A DNA stretch of 64,000 nucleotides from Paraferrimonas sp. SM1919 (GCF_010993985.1 NZ_WINH01000003.1:140486-204485); one strand, 5' to 3'. Positions 26,696 through 36,365 are shown, numbered from the stretch's first letter. Made by a program: numbers and translations. Notes: generated by a model not told the origin, from the sequence alone.

Positions 26696-26723
26696 AAAAA
26701 AGGCCTGTATATACAGGCCTTTT
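26696..26723. terminator. bidirectional rho-independent terminator
   Basis: Perfect 20-bp palindrome AGGCCTGTATATACAGGCCT (26701-26720) flanked by A5 and T4, between the convergent BCCT and MarR genes. Confidence 0.88.
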
Positions 26724-26745
26724 ATTCTCTAGAAGCATGCAATTG

Positions 26746-27231
26746 CTAACGCTTTTCAGCACTATTTTGCATCGGCTCAAGATCAAGTACTGGTGCAGCA
26801 TCTAACTCAGTAGCATCCATCATGGTCGCTATGCGCTGCATAGAAGAAAGCAATAAAGATTGCTCCCAATCCTCTAAAGCACAAAAATTTTGAATAAAGT
26901 GATCTTGCAGAGGTTGTGGCGCTCCAATTAATATTGCTTGCCCTTGTTCAGACAGAAACAGACTGACACGCCTTTTATCTTCAGTACTGCGTACCCTATT
27001 AACTAATCCTCTACTTTCTAGCCTATCGACAATATTAGTAACGGTTGCCGCACTGAGATTAATTTGTTTCGCAATCTGACTGGCCATTACCCCTTTTACC
27101 CGACCGATTTCTTGCATAATCAACAACTGTGGGCCAGTTAAACCGGAAGATTTATTCAAATGCTTAGAGTGTAAATCAATTGCTCTTATCACTTTACGAA
27201 TTGATACTAAAAGTTCTTCGTATTTTTCCAT
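26746..27231 (-). CDS. MarR family transcriptional regulator
   Basis: 161 residues from ATG 27231 (a TTG 18 bp upstream is the only longer start; ribosome site weak for both). Winged helix-turn-helix: QLLIMQEIGRVKGVMASQIAKQINLSAATVTNIVDRLE (recognition helix SAATVTNIVDRLESR) and the wing RVRSTEDKRRVSLFLSEQG typical of MarR. Dimeric repressor of a stress- or aromatic-compound-responsive gene. Divergent from the S33 peptidase; the RND pump genes 1.6 kb away are plausible targets. A short GTAAC-4-GTTAC inverted repeat at 27323-27336 lies in the shared promoter region. Confidence 0.9.
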   Translation of the reverse strand: MEKYEELLVSIRKVIRAIDLHSKHLNKSSGLTGPQLLIMQEIGRVKGVMASQIAKQINLSAATVTNIVDRLESRGLVNRVRSTEDKRRVSLFLSEQGQAILIGAPQPLQDHFIQNFCALEDWEQSLLLSSMQRIATMMDATELDAAPVLDLEPMQNSAEKR

Positions 27232-27373
27232 TTTAAAAAAACCAGACAAAACATGTTTGGATTATGCCCCCAAGCCTAGCTCTAAACAAGTACAACGGCT
27301 AATCTAATATTATGCAGTTCCAGTAACTGCCGTTACAATCATTGGCATTATTAAAAAATAAGACTCGCCACAG

Positions 27374-28672
27374 ATGAAAATAAAGACAACTTTTTACCAC
27401 GATGGTCTATACCACATCGACCACTCATTTACTGTGCCCCTAGACCATGACGAGCCCCAAGGAGACACCATTAGCGTGTTTGCCCGAGAAGTGACACAGG
27501 CAGGTAACGACAACAAACCTTGGCTAGTCTTTTTCCAAGGGGGGCCAGGTTTCCCATCGCCAAGACCCAATGGCAATAACGGTTGGTTAAAACGAGCCCT
27601 ACAGGACTATCGAGTCTTACTACTTGATCAGCGTGGCACGGGCAATAGCTCGGTCATTAACCATCAAACCTTGGCGCACTTAACCCCAGAGCAACAGGCT
27701 CAGTATTTAAGTTATTTCAGGGCTGACAGCATAGTAAAGGACGCCGAGTATATTCGGCAGTGCTTTGGTGTTGATAAGTGGTCAATCCTGGGGCAAAGCT
27801 TTGGCGGCTTTTGTTCCTTAAGCTATTTATCACTGTTTCCAGACTCTTTAGAACGCAGCTTTATTACCGGTGGTGTGCCTTCATTAACGCGCCATAGCGA
27901 TGATGTTTATCAGGCGACCTTTAAGCGCACTTTGGATAAAAACCAAGCGTTTTTTAAACAATTCCCAAATGCTCAAGGCTTATGCCAGCAGATTGCCGCC
28001 CACCTAAGCACCAATGAAGAATACCTGCCCAATGGTCAAAGGTTCACCGTTGAACAATTTCAACAGATTGGCATTAACTTTGGCGTCAGTGACACTTTTT
28101 TGCCGACTTATTACTTGCTAGAAAGCGCCCTGATTGTTGTGAATGGTAAGCCACAGCTTAGGTATGAATTTTTGAATGAAATGCTAATGCAGCAATCGTT
28201 TCAAACCAATCCAATTTATGCCATTTTGCATGAATCTATCTACTGTCAAGGGTTTGCATCAGATTGGTCAGCCCATAGGGTGCGCCAGCAATACCCACAA
28301 TTTAACTATGATCCACAGCAACCGAAGCGTGAATTCTACTTTACCGGTGAAATGGTATTTCCATGGATGTTTGAGCAGTACAAAAATCTACAGCCGCTGC
28401 AACAGGCCGCCGAGATTTTGGCTAAAAAGTCAGACTGGGGCAACTTATATAACCTAGAGGTACTGAAGCAAAACCAAGTACCGCTCAGCTGTGCGGTATA
28501 CGCCGATGATATGTTTGTGGAAATGGACCTCAGCCGAGAAACTCTAGCGCTTATTCCGAACTCGCAAGCTTGGATCACCAACGAATATGAACACAATGGC
28601 ATACGCGCTGATGGAGAACATATCCTAGATAAACTCATTAACATGGGCCACTGTGTTTATCACTGCAACTAA
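27374..28672 (+). CDS. S33 family alpha/beta hydrolase, prolyl aminopeptidase-like
   Basis: 432 residues, the longer variant of proline iminopeptidase. Oxyanion-hole segment FFQGGPGFPSPRP (~53-64), conserved DQRGTGNSS (85-93), nucleophile Ser142 in GQSFGG, a helical cap (~180-330), then acid in YADDMF and His in EYEHNGI. Cytosolic (no signal peptide). Removes N-terminal proline from small peptides or hydrolyses related amides; not definable further. Divergent from the MarR gene. A TTCGGCC/GGCCGAA hairpin at 28679-28703 follows the stop. Confidence 0.85.
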   Translation: MKIKTTFYHDGLYHIDHSFTVPLDHDEPQGDTISVFAREVTQAGNDNKPWLVFFQGGPGFPSPRPNGNNGWLKRALQDYRVLLLDQRGTGNSSVINHQTLAHLTPEQQAQYLSYFRADSIVKDAEYIRQCFGVDKWSILGQSFGGFCSLSYLSLFPDSLERSFITGGVPSLTRHSDDVYQATFKRTLDKNQAFFKQFPNAQGLCQQIAAHLSTNEEYLPNGQRFTVEQFQQIGINFGVSDTFLPTYYLLESALIVVNGKPQLRYEFLNEMLMQQSFQTNPIYAILHESIYCQGFASDWSAHRVRQQYPQFNYDPQQPKREFYFTGEMVFPWMFEQYKNLQPLQQAAEILAKKSDWGNLYNLEVLKQNQVPLSCAVYADDMFVEMDLSRETLALIPNSQAWITNEYEHNGIRADGEHILDKLINMGHCVYHCN

Positions 28673-28820
28673 TCATGGTTCGGCCTGCATTATTGGGGCC
28701 GAAGTCACTGTCATCGCGCCATTAATCAATGAATTTAACCCAAGCATTCATTGGTATGTCACTTTTATTTCTAATGCAGCTAAATTTAATTTAACGTTTT
28801 AAACTTCATTAGAGATTACC

Positions 28821-29876
28821 ATGCTACAAAAAGCCATAAAAAATCCTCTTATTTGCTTTTATGCTTGTTTACCACTATTGCTAAGCGCCTGCAGTGATAC
28901 CATCGAAGTGACTGAAGTTCAGTTACCCAAAGTCGTCAAAACCATGACAGTAAGCTCAGAAGATTACATGACTAAACAATTTAATGGCAAAATTGAAGCG
29001 AGCCAAAGTATTGATATGAGCTTTCGTATTACAGGTGAGTTGATTGAACTGCCTGTTAAAGCGGGAGAAACTGTAACTAAGGGGCAGTTGATCGCTAAGC
29101 TTGACCCCCGTCCTCAGCAAACGGACTTAAAGGCCCAAGAGGCCAGCTTAAAAACCGCTAAAGCCGATTATAATCGAGCTCAAAGCTTGATTACCTCTGG
29201 CGCCATCAGCCAATCTGAATTAGACAGCCTTAATGCTAAATATATCTCTGCCAAGGCTGCCTATGAAAAAAGCCAACAAAACTTAGAGTACACTGAACTG
29301 CACGCTCCTTTCGCCGGCGTGGTATCTAAACGTTATATTGATAATTTTTCTAAAGTCAGTACATCTAGCAAAATTGTAACCCTACAAAATATCAACCCCC
29401 TAAAGGTGATTGTCGATATTCCGGAAAGCATTCTCCAGAGCAGAGGCAGTCGAGGAGATGTGACCTTTACCGCCAAATTACCAGCACTGAAACAAGAGCA
29501 ACCATTAACCATCAGTGAAATTACTATGATGGAAGATGGCAGCCAGCAATATCAAATTGCCCTAAGTATGATCCCGCCTAAAAATGTTCGAGTTTGGCCA
29601 GGGATGTCTGTCAAGGTGAATGGTCGTAAGTTAATGGAAACCAAGAATATTATTCTGCCTAGCCACAGTGTACTCAGTGAAAACGAGGGGCATTACGTTT
29701 ATGTCATTAATGCCCATGAAGATGGCAGCTTAATGGCCACTAAGCGAACAGTAACCGTTAACGGTGTGAATAAAATGGGCATTAACATCTCCCAAGGTCT
29801 TAGCCATGGAGAGCAAGTTATTGTTGCAGGCAGCAGCCAGCTATTTGACGGTCAAAAAGTGAGGCTGAGCCAGTAA
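28821..29876 (+). CDS. RND efflux periplasmic adaptor (membrane fusion protein), lipoprotein
   Basis: 351 residues. Lipobox LLSAC gives a lipidated Cys24. HlyD/AcrA-like layout: barrel-sandwich hybrid with lipoyl halves (SFRITGELIELPVKAGETVTKGQLIAKLD and the later LHAPFAGVVSKRYID), a helical hairpin between (~95-160), beta barrel, and membrane-proximal domain (EGHYVYVI..., GLSHGEQVIVAG). It links the inner-membrane pump encoded next (TAATG overlap) to an outer-membrane factor not in this window. Substrate likely a toxic hydrophobic compound; regulator candidate is the MarR gene upstream. Confidence 0.92.
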   Translation: MLQKAIKNPLICFYACLPLLLSACSDTIEVTEVQLPKVVKTMTVSSEDYMTKQFNGKIEASQSIDMSFRITGELIELPVKAGETVTKGQLIAKLDPRPQQTDLKAQEASLKTAKADYNRAQSLITSGAISQSELDSLNAKYISAKAAYEKSQQNLEYTELHAPFAGVVSKRYIDNFSKVSTSSKIVTLQNINPLKVIVDIPESILQSRGSRGDVTFTAKLPALKQEQPLTISEITMMEDGSQQYQIALSMIPPKNVRVWPGMSVKVNGRKLMETKNIILPSHSVLSENEGHYVYVINAHEDGSLMATKRTVTVNGVNKMGINISQGLSHGEQVIVAGSSQLFDGQKVRLSQ

Positions 29877-32800
29877 TGAAAGGACTTACTCAACTTGTAT
29901 TAAAAAATGCCAAAGTCACCTTATTTTTTATGCTGTGTATCGCCTTTTTAGGCTATAAAGCCTTTGAAACGATTCCGCGAGCTTATGATCCTGGTTTTAC
30001 TATTCGAGCGGCGCAAGTGATCACTCAATTCCCTGGAGCCAGTCCGCAAAGGGTAGAAGAGCTGGTCACCGACCATTTAGAAAAGGCCATTTTACAAATG
30101 GCAGAAATCGACTTTGTAAAAAGCCAGTCTAAAAACGGCGTTTCTATCATTACGGTTAATGTCAAAGAAAGTTACCAAGTCATGCGCCCTATTTGGGACA
30201 GCTTAAGACGGAAAGTAGAAAGTGCTGCCACCACCTTGCCCGATGGGGTATCCCAACCCATAGTCAATGATGAATTTGGAGACGTGTTTGGCACGGTAAT
30301 CGCTATCAGTGGCAATGATTTTAGTTATCGTGACCTAAAACAAACTGCTGAAGATATCCGCAGTGGTTTATTACTGCTTGAAGATGTTGCCAAGATTGAT
30401 ATTTTTGGTATTCAAGAAGAACAAATCAAGCTGGTTTATGACAACCAAACCCTAACCAAATACGGCTTAACCCCAAACTATATTGCCAATAGCTTATCTG
30501 AACATAATATCGTGATCAGTGGTGGCTCAATCAAATTTGGTAATGAACGTATTACCTTAGAGCCTACTGGTAATTTTAACAATATTGAAGAAATTACTAA
30601 CACTCAGATTATCCTGCCGCAAAGTAACCAATCGATTCGACTTGGCGATATTGTGAAAGTCGTCAACAGCTACCAAACCCCAGCAGACAAGCCAGTGTCA
30701 TTCAGCGGTGATCCAGCCTTAAGCGTGGCCATAGCCATGAAAGAAGGCGGTAACAATATTCGTTTGGGTGAAGATGTCGATGCCTACATAGCGCAATTTG
30801 AACAAGGGTTGCCATTAGGCTTAACCATTACAAAAGTGAATGACTCGCCAGCAGAAGTGAAGCAAAAAGTAGAGGATTTCACCTCATCACTGGTGCAAGC
30901 TATTGTGGTAGTGGCCATTGTGATGTTTGCCTTTTTAGGCTGGCGCACTGGTATTATTGTTTCTGCACTCATCCCTATGAGTATGCTGATCACCATCATA
31001 TTTATGATTGAAATTGGTGTGGGTCTTGACCAAATTTCGCTGGCGGCGTTAATTATTGCCCTTGGTATGTTGGTCGATAACGGTATTGTGATGTCGGAAA
31101 GCATTCTCAAGCGCCTTGAAAATGGCATGGATAAGGTTGAGGCTGCCATTATCACCGCCAATGAACTTAAACTGCCGTTACTTACGTCATCTTTAACCAC
31201 CTCAGCTGCCTTCTTACCCATTTTCTTGGCTAAGTCGACCATGGGCGAATACACGGGTTCCCTATTCACGGTAGTGACCATTACCCTGCTGGCATCATGG
31301 GTGCTTAGCCTAACGCTGATCCCATTATTGTGTGTGCTATTGCTTAAGGTTAATAAGCAACCTAAAGCTAAGAAAATAAACAAGTTAGTATGGTTTGATA
31401 ACTTATTAACAGCCTTAATTAATAAGAAATGGCTATTTATCGGCGCTACCTTTGTGGTACTAATCGGCAGTTTTCAGGGAATGAAGTTATTGCCCAGTAT
31501 ATTCTTCCCACCAGCAGAGCGTAATTTCTTTAAAATGGAAGTGATAATGCCAACCGGTACTTCCATTGAATATAATCAGGAAGTTGTGGCGGATATTGAG
31601 CGCTACTTAGACACCCTAAAAGCAGATGATACCGGTATTAAAAACTGGGTCGCCTACTTAGGCAGCGGTGGTCCAAGGTACATTCTGCCCCACAGCCCAA
31701 GAACCAGTAGCCCTGAATATTCATTTTGGGTGATCAATACCTTTGATTACCATGAAAACCCTGAACTTATGGCTAAAATTGAGAATTACATTAATAACAA
31801 TCATCCAGATGCGGTGGCGACCCCTCGATTAATTGAAAACGGTAAGTCAGTTTTAAACCCTGTTGAGATCAGAATAAGTGGTTTAGATTCAGAAAAGACC
31901 CTAGCTATCTCAAAAGACATTAAACAACAAATGGCACAGATCAATGGTCTTAAAAACATCACTGATAATTGGGGTGAAAAGATTAAAAAAATTAATATTG
32001 TCATTGATGAACAAAAGCTTAATCGTGCTGGCTTAAGTCACCAAGATATTGCCCTTAGTATTCAGTCGGCATCGGTAGGCAAAAAACTGACCAGCTACCG
32101 TGATGGTGTGTTAAGTATTCCTGTTGTACTGAGCTCAAAAGAGCAAACTCAGCTTGATATTGGTAAGCTTAAGGCGCTGCCTATTTACGGAGCATCTAAG
32201 ACGATACCGCTGGAGCAACTGGCCACTATTGATGTGCAATGGCAAAACGCCAATATTTACCACAGAAATCGCTTTAAAACCGTAACCGTAGGGGCCCAAT
32301 TAGAGGGCGAATACACCGCCGTAGAGGGCGTGGCCGCTCTCACCCCATGGCTTGATGAGCAAAGTAAAAGCTGGCCAAATGGTTACTTTTACGAAATTGG
32401 TGGCGAGATAGAATCATCGCAAAAATCCACCGCTACCATTGCCGTAAACTTCCCGCTGGCAGGGTTCATTGTTCTAGCCCTATTACTGGCGCAGTTTAAC
32501 TCGTTTAGAAAACCAGTCATCATTCTAAGCACCATTCCTGTAGCGTTTATTGGGGTAATATGGGGCTTAGTGATTGGTAACAGTTTCTTCGGCTTTATGA
32601 CCTTCCTAGGCGTGATCTCACTCGCGGGAATCGTAATCAACAACGCCATTGTACTGCTTGAACAAGTACAAATAGAGCAGGATAAAGGATCTGATACTGT
32701 TGACGCGGTAATTGAAGCCGCTAAGCAACGCATGCGCCCTATCCTACTCACTACCGCCACTACCGTGCTAGGATTAATGCCATTACTGATCAGCGGCGGT

Positions 32801-32938
32801 AGCATGTGGCAAACTATGGCCATTGCCATTATTGCAGGCTTGATATTCTCAACCCTACTCACATTAATCTTTATCCCTGTGCTCTACTGCGCGTTATTCC
32901 CCAATAACAGTAAACCCACAGAGCTCATCAAACCCTAA
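29876..32938 (+). CDS. RND efflux pump, inner-membrane permease
   Basis: 1020 residues, full AcrB/MexF-type HAE1 pump: 12 TM helices, two large periplasmic loops, the TM4 relay segment ALGMLVDNGIVMSES with an Asp and a second motif ISLAGIVINNAIVLLEQ in TM10. TM4 has VDNG where many HAE1 pumps have VDDA, i.e. only one of the two relay aspartates, as in some HAE1 and cation-type subfamilies; transport is still proton-driven in such members. Couples with the adaptor gene by a one-base overlap. Ends with a rho-independent terminator. Confidence 0.93.
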   Translation: MKGLTQLVLKNAKVTLFFMLCIAFLGYKAFETIPRAYDPGFTIRAAQVITQFPGASPQRVEELVTDHLEKAILQMAEIDFVKSQSKNGVSIITVNVKESYQVMRPIWDSLRRKVESAATTLPDGVSQPIVNDEFGDVFGTVIAISGNDFSYRDLKQTAEDIRSGLLLLEDVAKIDIFGIQEEQIKLVYDNQTLTKYGLTPNYIANSLSEHNIVISGGSIKFGNERITLEPTGNFNNIEEITNTQIILPQSNQSIRLGDIVKVVNSYQTPADKPVSFSGDPALSVAIAMKEGGNNIRLGEDVDAYIAQFEQGLPLGLTITKVNDSPAEVKQKVEDFTSSLVQAIVVVAIVMFAFLGWRTGIIVSALIPMSMLITIIFMIEIGVGLDQISLAALIIALGMLVDNGIVMSESILKRLENGMDKVEAAIITANELKLPLLTSSLTTSAAFLPIFLAKSTMGEYTGSLFTVVTITLLASWVLSLTLIPLLCVLLLKVNKQPKAKKINKLVWFDNLLTALINKKWLFIGATFVVLIGSFQGMKLLPSIFFPPAERNFFKMEVIMPTGTSIEYNQEVVADIERYLDTLKADDTGIKNWVAYLGSGGPRYILPHSPRTSSPEYSFWVINTFDYHENPELMAKIENYINNNHPDAVATPRLIENGKSVLNPVEIRISGLDSEKTLAISKDIKQQMAQINGLKNITDNWGEKIKKINIVIDEQKLNRAGLSHQDIALSIQSASVGKKLTSYRDGVLSIPVVLSSKEQTQLDIGKLKALPIYGASKTIPLEQLATIDVQWQNANIYHRNRFKTVTVGAQLEGEYTAVEGVAALTPWLDEQSKSWPNGYFYEIGGEIESSQKSTATIAVNFPLAGFIVLALLLAQFNSFRKPVIILSTIPVAFIGVIWGLVIGNSFFGFMTFLGVISLAGIVINNAIVLLEQVQIEQDKGSDTVDAVIEAAKQRMRPILLTTATTVLGLMPLLISGGSMWQTMAIAIIAGLIFSTLLTLIFIPVLYCALFPNNSKPTELIKP

Positions 32939-32943
32939 TCTTT

Positions 32944-32973
32944 AAAGCCACCCTTGCGGTGGCTTTATTTTAT
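32944..32973 (+). terminator. rho-independent terminator of the RND operon
   Basis: 9-bp stem AAAGCCACC / GGTGGCTTT with a 5-nt loop, then a T-rich run, immediately after the pump gene. Confidence 0.85.
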
Positions 32974-33113
32974 CGACTTAATCGGATCAGCTAGTGCTAA
33001 GGTGATGGAATTCATTGTTTCAATTAATAGAACAAATATTGAGATACAATTGCATTTATCGTACGTATTGGTATGCATCCAATATTTTAAGCATGCACAA
33101 TAGGATTAAAGTT

Positions 33114-33476
33114 ATGCTGAAACTCATTTATAACTCATTGATTGCCATTATATTTACTTTTCTTGTCAGCTCTCATGCGCCTGCTGCTGAGCAACTGGCT
33201 GGCAAATGGTTAGCGGAGGATCAATCGACAACTATCGAAGTAAGTAAAGATGCTACTGGTAGTTGGTTAGGGACACTCAATAACGAGCAACAAGATGAGA
33301 AAGTACTTATTTTATATGGCATTGAACAACTCTCTTCTGGCTACAGGGCAAAGCTTAATGGCCTTGATAAAAAACGCTTCTTCGATGCGGATATGCAACT
33401 GATAGGCAACCAACTTAACATCACCATCAAAAGCGGTTTCTTTTTAAGAACCCTGACTTGGACTAAGCTGCCTTAA
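33114..33476 (+). CDS. small secreted DUF2147-like protein (paralogue 1)
   Basis: 120 residues from ATG 33114, chosen because AGGA at 33102-33105 precedes it and a signal peptide follows (LIAIIFTFLVSSHAPAAEQ); the longer frame upstream is not plausible. Mature part: LAGKWLAEDQ, then short beta strands and the ending SGFFLRTLTWTKL, similar to the end of DUF2147 domains (G..G.r.q.W.r). Paralogous to the protein at 34402-34773 (same GKW/GQWL opening and GFF.(R/K)T.TW.K ending). Function unknown; probably periplasmic. A 13-bp-stem hairpin follows. Confidence 0.7.
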   Translation: MLKLIYNSLIAIIFTFLVSSHAPAAEQLAGKWLAEDQSTTIEVSKDATGSWLGTLNNEQQDEKVLILYGIEQLSSGYRAKLNGLDKKRFFDADMQLIGNQLNITIKSGFFLRTLTWTKLP

Positions 33477-33490
33477 AGCTAAATTACTGA

Positions 33491-33520
33491 TCAACGGAAG
33501 ATAAAGGTATCTTCCGTTGA
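33491..33520 (+). terminator. long hairpin after paralogue 1
   Basis: Perfect 13-bp stem (33491-33503 with 33508-33520) with an AAGG loop, 15 bp past the stop; little T tract. Remaining sequence to 33746 is A/T- and C-rich without recognisable features. Confidence 0.6.
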
Positions 33521-33746
33521 AACTATTAAAAATGTTCCATTTGTAGTGGCAAACTCAATCCGTTCCCATCCTGTTTTCCAACCTTACCCGCATCATCTAA
33601 GGGCACCAACTCCATTTAAACTGCTCATAAAAAATTAAGCTCACCCTTTACCTCTCATTCCCTCAAATTAACCAAACAAACTTTCCAACTGGTAGTCCTT
33701 GCCCTTTTAAATTGTAATGGCAGCCTAATTAGCAATGGATACAGTT

Positions 33747-34397
33747 ATGAAAGCCTATTCAATTATTTTACTGACATTTTCATTACTAGGTTGCCAAAGT
33801 ACGCCTATTAAATCTGACATCAATCAACATAATTACACCCAAAATACTGATGATGCCCTGTGGCAATATTCATGGGTAGCCTCTCAATACCAAGCAGCGG
33901 AAGCACTTCAAAAAAAATTTAGTGGATATAACAACTTTACTATCAAACCCACGATTACAGTAAGTAAAAACAGTGATATTGATGAAGAGACAAAACAGCG
34001 CTTTATCAAACATTTAGAGCAGCAAACGCAGCTAAAACTAAGCCAATACAAATCCTTTCAAGCTGAGCCTGGTGAGCGCACTTTAGCTATCCAATTTGCT
34101 ATCAGTAATTTTGAGCGTCCGAACTCTGTGCTTGCCACCACCAGCACTATTTTACCCATAGGTCTAGGTATATCAGCGGTTTCTAAAGCCATTACCGGTG
34201 AGCACACCAATGTTGTAAAAGCGCAAATTGAAGTGATGATTAGCGACAGCCAAACTGGCGAGCAAATATTTTCAGCCATCGATATCAGAACAGGTGAAAA
34301 AGGCTGGGATAACATCAGCGATCCCGACAAGCAAATCATCAAAATTATTGATAACTGGATCCTTTCCTTAATAAAAACAATAGATAGTGAGAAGTAA
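33747..34397 (+). CDS. putative lipoprotein of unknown function
   Basis: 216 residues from ATG 33747 (ATG 33735 is an alternative; the later one places the signal peptide correctly). Lipobox SLLGC, lipidated Cys16. The mature part has an alpha/beta pattern with EETKQRFIKHLEQQTQLKLSQY (~85-106) and a glycine/hydrophobic segment TTSTILPIGLGISAVSKAITG (~135-155), then VVKAQIEVMISDSQTGEQIF, reminiscent of DUF4410-type lipoproteins. Family not certain. Followed after 4 bp by DUF2147-like paralogue 2, so probably co-transcribed with it and the membrane protein at 34774. Confidence 0.7.
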   Translation: MKAYSIILLTFSLLGCQSTPIKSDINQHNYTQNTDDALWQYSWVASQYQAAEALQKKFSGYNNFTIKPTITVSKNSDIDEETKQRFIKHLEQQTQLKLSQYKSFQAEPGERTLAIQFAISNFERPNSVLATTSTILPIGLGISAVSKAITGEHTNVVKAQIEVMISDSQTGEQIFSAIDIRTGEKGWDNISDPDKQIIKIIDNWILSLIKTIDSEK

Positions 34398-34401
34398 AAC
34401 T

Positions 34402-34773
34402 ATGTTGAAAAATACCACCCTTACAATCGGTACAGTATTAGGTTTAGTTTGTACGACATGTTTCACGCCTGTGCATGCTGATGAAAAATTACAAGGTCAA
34501 TGGTTAACTGAAAACCAAAACAATATTGTCACAATTAGCCAATCTGCTGATGGGATATGGCGTGGGACCATTACTCAAGCTGAGGATGAGTCACAGCAGC
34601 AAGTGTTATTGGTCAACGATATTAAACCCAACAACAATGGTTACACAGCCAAAATCAACGCGATTAAAGCGGGCAAATGGCTTGAAGCAAATTTAAAGTT
34701 AAATGGTCAACAATTACAAATCACAGCTCGTCATGGCTTTTTCAGCAAAACAATGACTTGGAGTAAAAAGTAA
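34402..34773 (+). CDS. small secreted DUF2147-like protein (paralogue 2)
   Basis: 123 residues from ATG 34402 (GAGAAG upstream; the longer frame overlaps the lipoprotein gene). Signal peptide to ~PVHADE, then LQGQWLTENQNNIVTIS and the ending RHGFFSKTMTWSKK, clearly related to the protein at 33114-33476. Function unknown; periplasmic or secreted. Its stop touches the GTG start of the membrane protein at 34774, so they are translationally linked. Confidence 0.72.
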   Translation: MLKNTTLTIGTVLGLVCTTCFTPVHADEKLQGQWLTENQNNIVTISQSADGIWRGTITQAEDESQQQVLLVNDIKPNNNGYTAKINAIKAGKWLEANLKLNGQQLQITARHGFFSKTMTWSKK

Positions 34774-35226
34774 GTGTTTGATTTTAAATTAGTTCTGCCA
34801 AAGGCGATGAATAACCATTACCAAGGTCATAAAGTTGCACTATGGTTCTTCTACATCATCACCGCCGTTACCCTTTGGCGCAGTCAACACCACTTGTTTG
34901 CACAAGACGGTGGCGCCCAATCCATTGCTACTATTCCATTACATACATTTAGCAGTGAAGCGACGGCAGCAATCGTCGGTACTTTTGCCCTATGGGGTTT
35001 ATCACAATTAATCATTGGTTTTTTGTACTTAATAACCAGTCTCTTTTATAAATCACTCATTCCGATGATGTATATATTAGGTATTTTTGAATACTCGGTT
35101 AGAGCGTTCTACATTTCTAATTTCAAGCCCATTCCCACCATGGGGGACGCCCCTGGGGCAATTATTAACCTGCCCTTAGTCGTTATTTTTACGACCATGT
35201 TGTTACTCTCAATACACAAAAAATAA
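34774..35226 (+). CDS. small four-TM membrane protein (paralogue of 40531-40989)
   Basis: 150 residues from GTG 34774. About four TM helices (~22-38, 68-88, 92-112, 130-147) with a conserved periplasmic loop DGGAQSIATIPLHTFS. The same loop and the tail segment KPIP..(D/T)AP occur in the protein at 40531-40989, so the two are paralogues in different operons. No family recognised. Start is the first base after the preceding TAA. A terminator follows. Confidence 0.72.
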   Translation: MFDFKLVLPKAMNNHYQGHKVALWFFYIITAVTLWRSQHHLFAQDGGAQSIATIPLHTFSSEATAAIVGTFALWGLSQLIIGFLYLITSLFYKSLIPMMYILGIFEYSVRAFYISNFKPIPTMGDAPGAIINLPLVVIFTTMLLLSIHKK

Positions 35227-35239
35227 ATGTTCTATTCAT

Positions 35240-35270
35240 GCCGTTATCAAGCAAAGATAACGGCTTTTTT
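35240..35270 (+). terminator. rho-independent terminator
   Basis: 9-bp stem GCCGTTATC / GATAACGGC, loop 7 nt, then T6. Ends the 33747-35226 gene group. Confidence 0.88.
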
Positions 35271-35408
35271 ATTCGCTCGAACTCACTCAAATCCACTGTC
35301 TTTATTGGCTACCCATTCAATCGTTTAAGCGCCCAACTCACACATTAAAATTACAAATAAGCAATTGATAAATATAGACTTATACCGAATTATTAATAAG
35401 GAGTAACA

Positions 35409-36347
35409 ATGAATAAGTTAACACTTTCGGCACTTTCCCTAGCCCTAGTAACTACATTAAGCGGCTGTGATGATAATGACTCTGATCCTATCCATTACAG
35501 CAAACAAGATTGCTTAGCCCAGTCCGATCCACATTTAAAATCCACCACTTGGATTTGTGATGCGGTTGAACAGGTTAACCTGTTGACGGATATCAGTGAG
35601 CAGCAGAAATCAGACATCAATGCCGATTTATTGTTAGCCGCCCAAACACCTGAACTTGCCTGTGACAGCGACACAGACTTTGGGATTTTGGGATATCAGA
35701 AGCTGCAATCCAGTTCAAACGAGCTGTCAAAAATCATTGAAGATACCGAACTTAGGGTGTGCTCTAAGATTGCTATTCATGAGGGTTACTGGGTATCTCA
35801 AACCATAACCCCCGATGGTATTATGATTGACACCATCAATGATTTACACATTGATGCCGCCACTGGCAGTGTCGTGGTTTACGCCCAACAAAAGAATGGG
35901 GAACAAATTCTTGCCCCTATTCAAATTGGTTTAGAACAATGCATCACCTTAGCCGATAATTCCAAGGCCTGCTCACACCCTGATGCGGTTTACCTAAATG
36001 AACAAGGACAAGAATTACAACAGGCAGAAGGTACTGGAAGCTGGTGGGTGAAACATGAGTGGAATTTAAATGATCAAACAACTGAATTCAAAATGTGTAA
36101 CCTTGGGGTCTCAGAACATTATCATTGCGGTATGGTAAAAGGTTTTGTACTTGAAGATGGATTAACCATGCAAGTCGGTACCGAAACTAATTACAACCTA
36201 AGAACCGTTTACCTTGAGCAAGATCCTGTTCGATACTCAGTGACTTTAAAGCAAGCTACCTTCCCAGCAATGGAGCTATTATGGGATTGTGCTGAAACGG
36301 CATCAGCACTTAATGGCAAAATTCGCAACTGCCCTAAAGCCCAATAA
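35409..36347 (+). CDS. putative cysteine-containing lipoprotein
   Basis: 312 residues. Lipobox TLSGC gives Cys20; acidic DDNDSD after it favours outer-membrane retention rules (+2 Asp could instead mean inner-membrane retention by the Lol rule). Eight further cysteines in the mature protein (e.g. DCLAQ, WICDAVE, LACDSDTD, RVCSKI, EQCITL, YHCGMV, WDCAET, RNCPKA) suggest four disulfides. No domain recognised. RBS AAGGAG at 35398-35403. Single gene with its own bidirectional terminator. Confidence 0.7.
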   Translation: MNKLTLSALSLALVTTLSGCDDNDSDPIHYSKQDCLAQSDPHLKSTTWICDAVEQVNLLTDISEQQKSDINADLLLAAQTPELACDSDTDFGILGYQKLQSSSNELSKIIEDTELRVCSKIAIHEGYWVSQTITPDGIMIDTINDLHIDAATGSVVVYAQQKNGEQILAPIQIGLEQCITLADNSKACSHPDAVYLNEQGQELQQAEGTGSWWVKHEWNLNDQTTEFKMCNLGVSEHYHCGMVKGFVLEDGLTMQVGTETNYNLRTVYLEQDPVRYSVTLKQATFPAMELLWDCAETASALNGKIRNCPKAQ

Positions 36348-36365
36348 TCCATAAACACTACCTAT

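Noticed and set aside
30784..31383. 199-codon open frame antisense to the RND pump
   Set aside because: Shadow of the pump gene; Met/Ser/Ile-rich mirror pattern.
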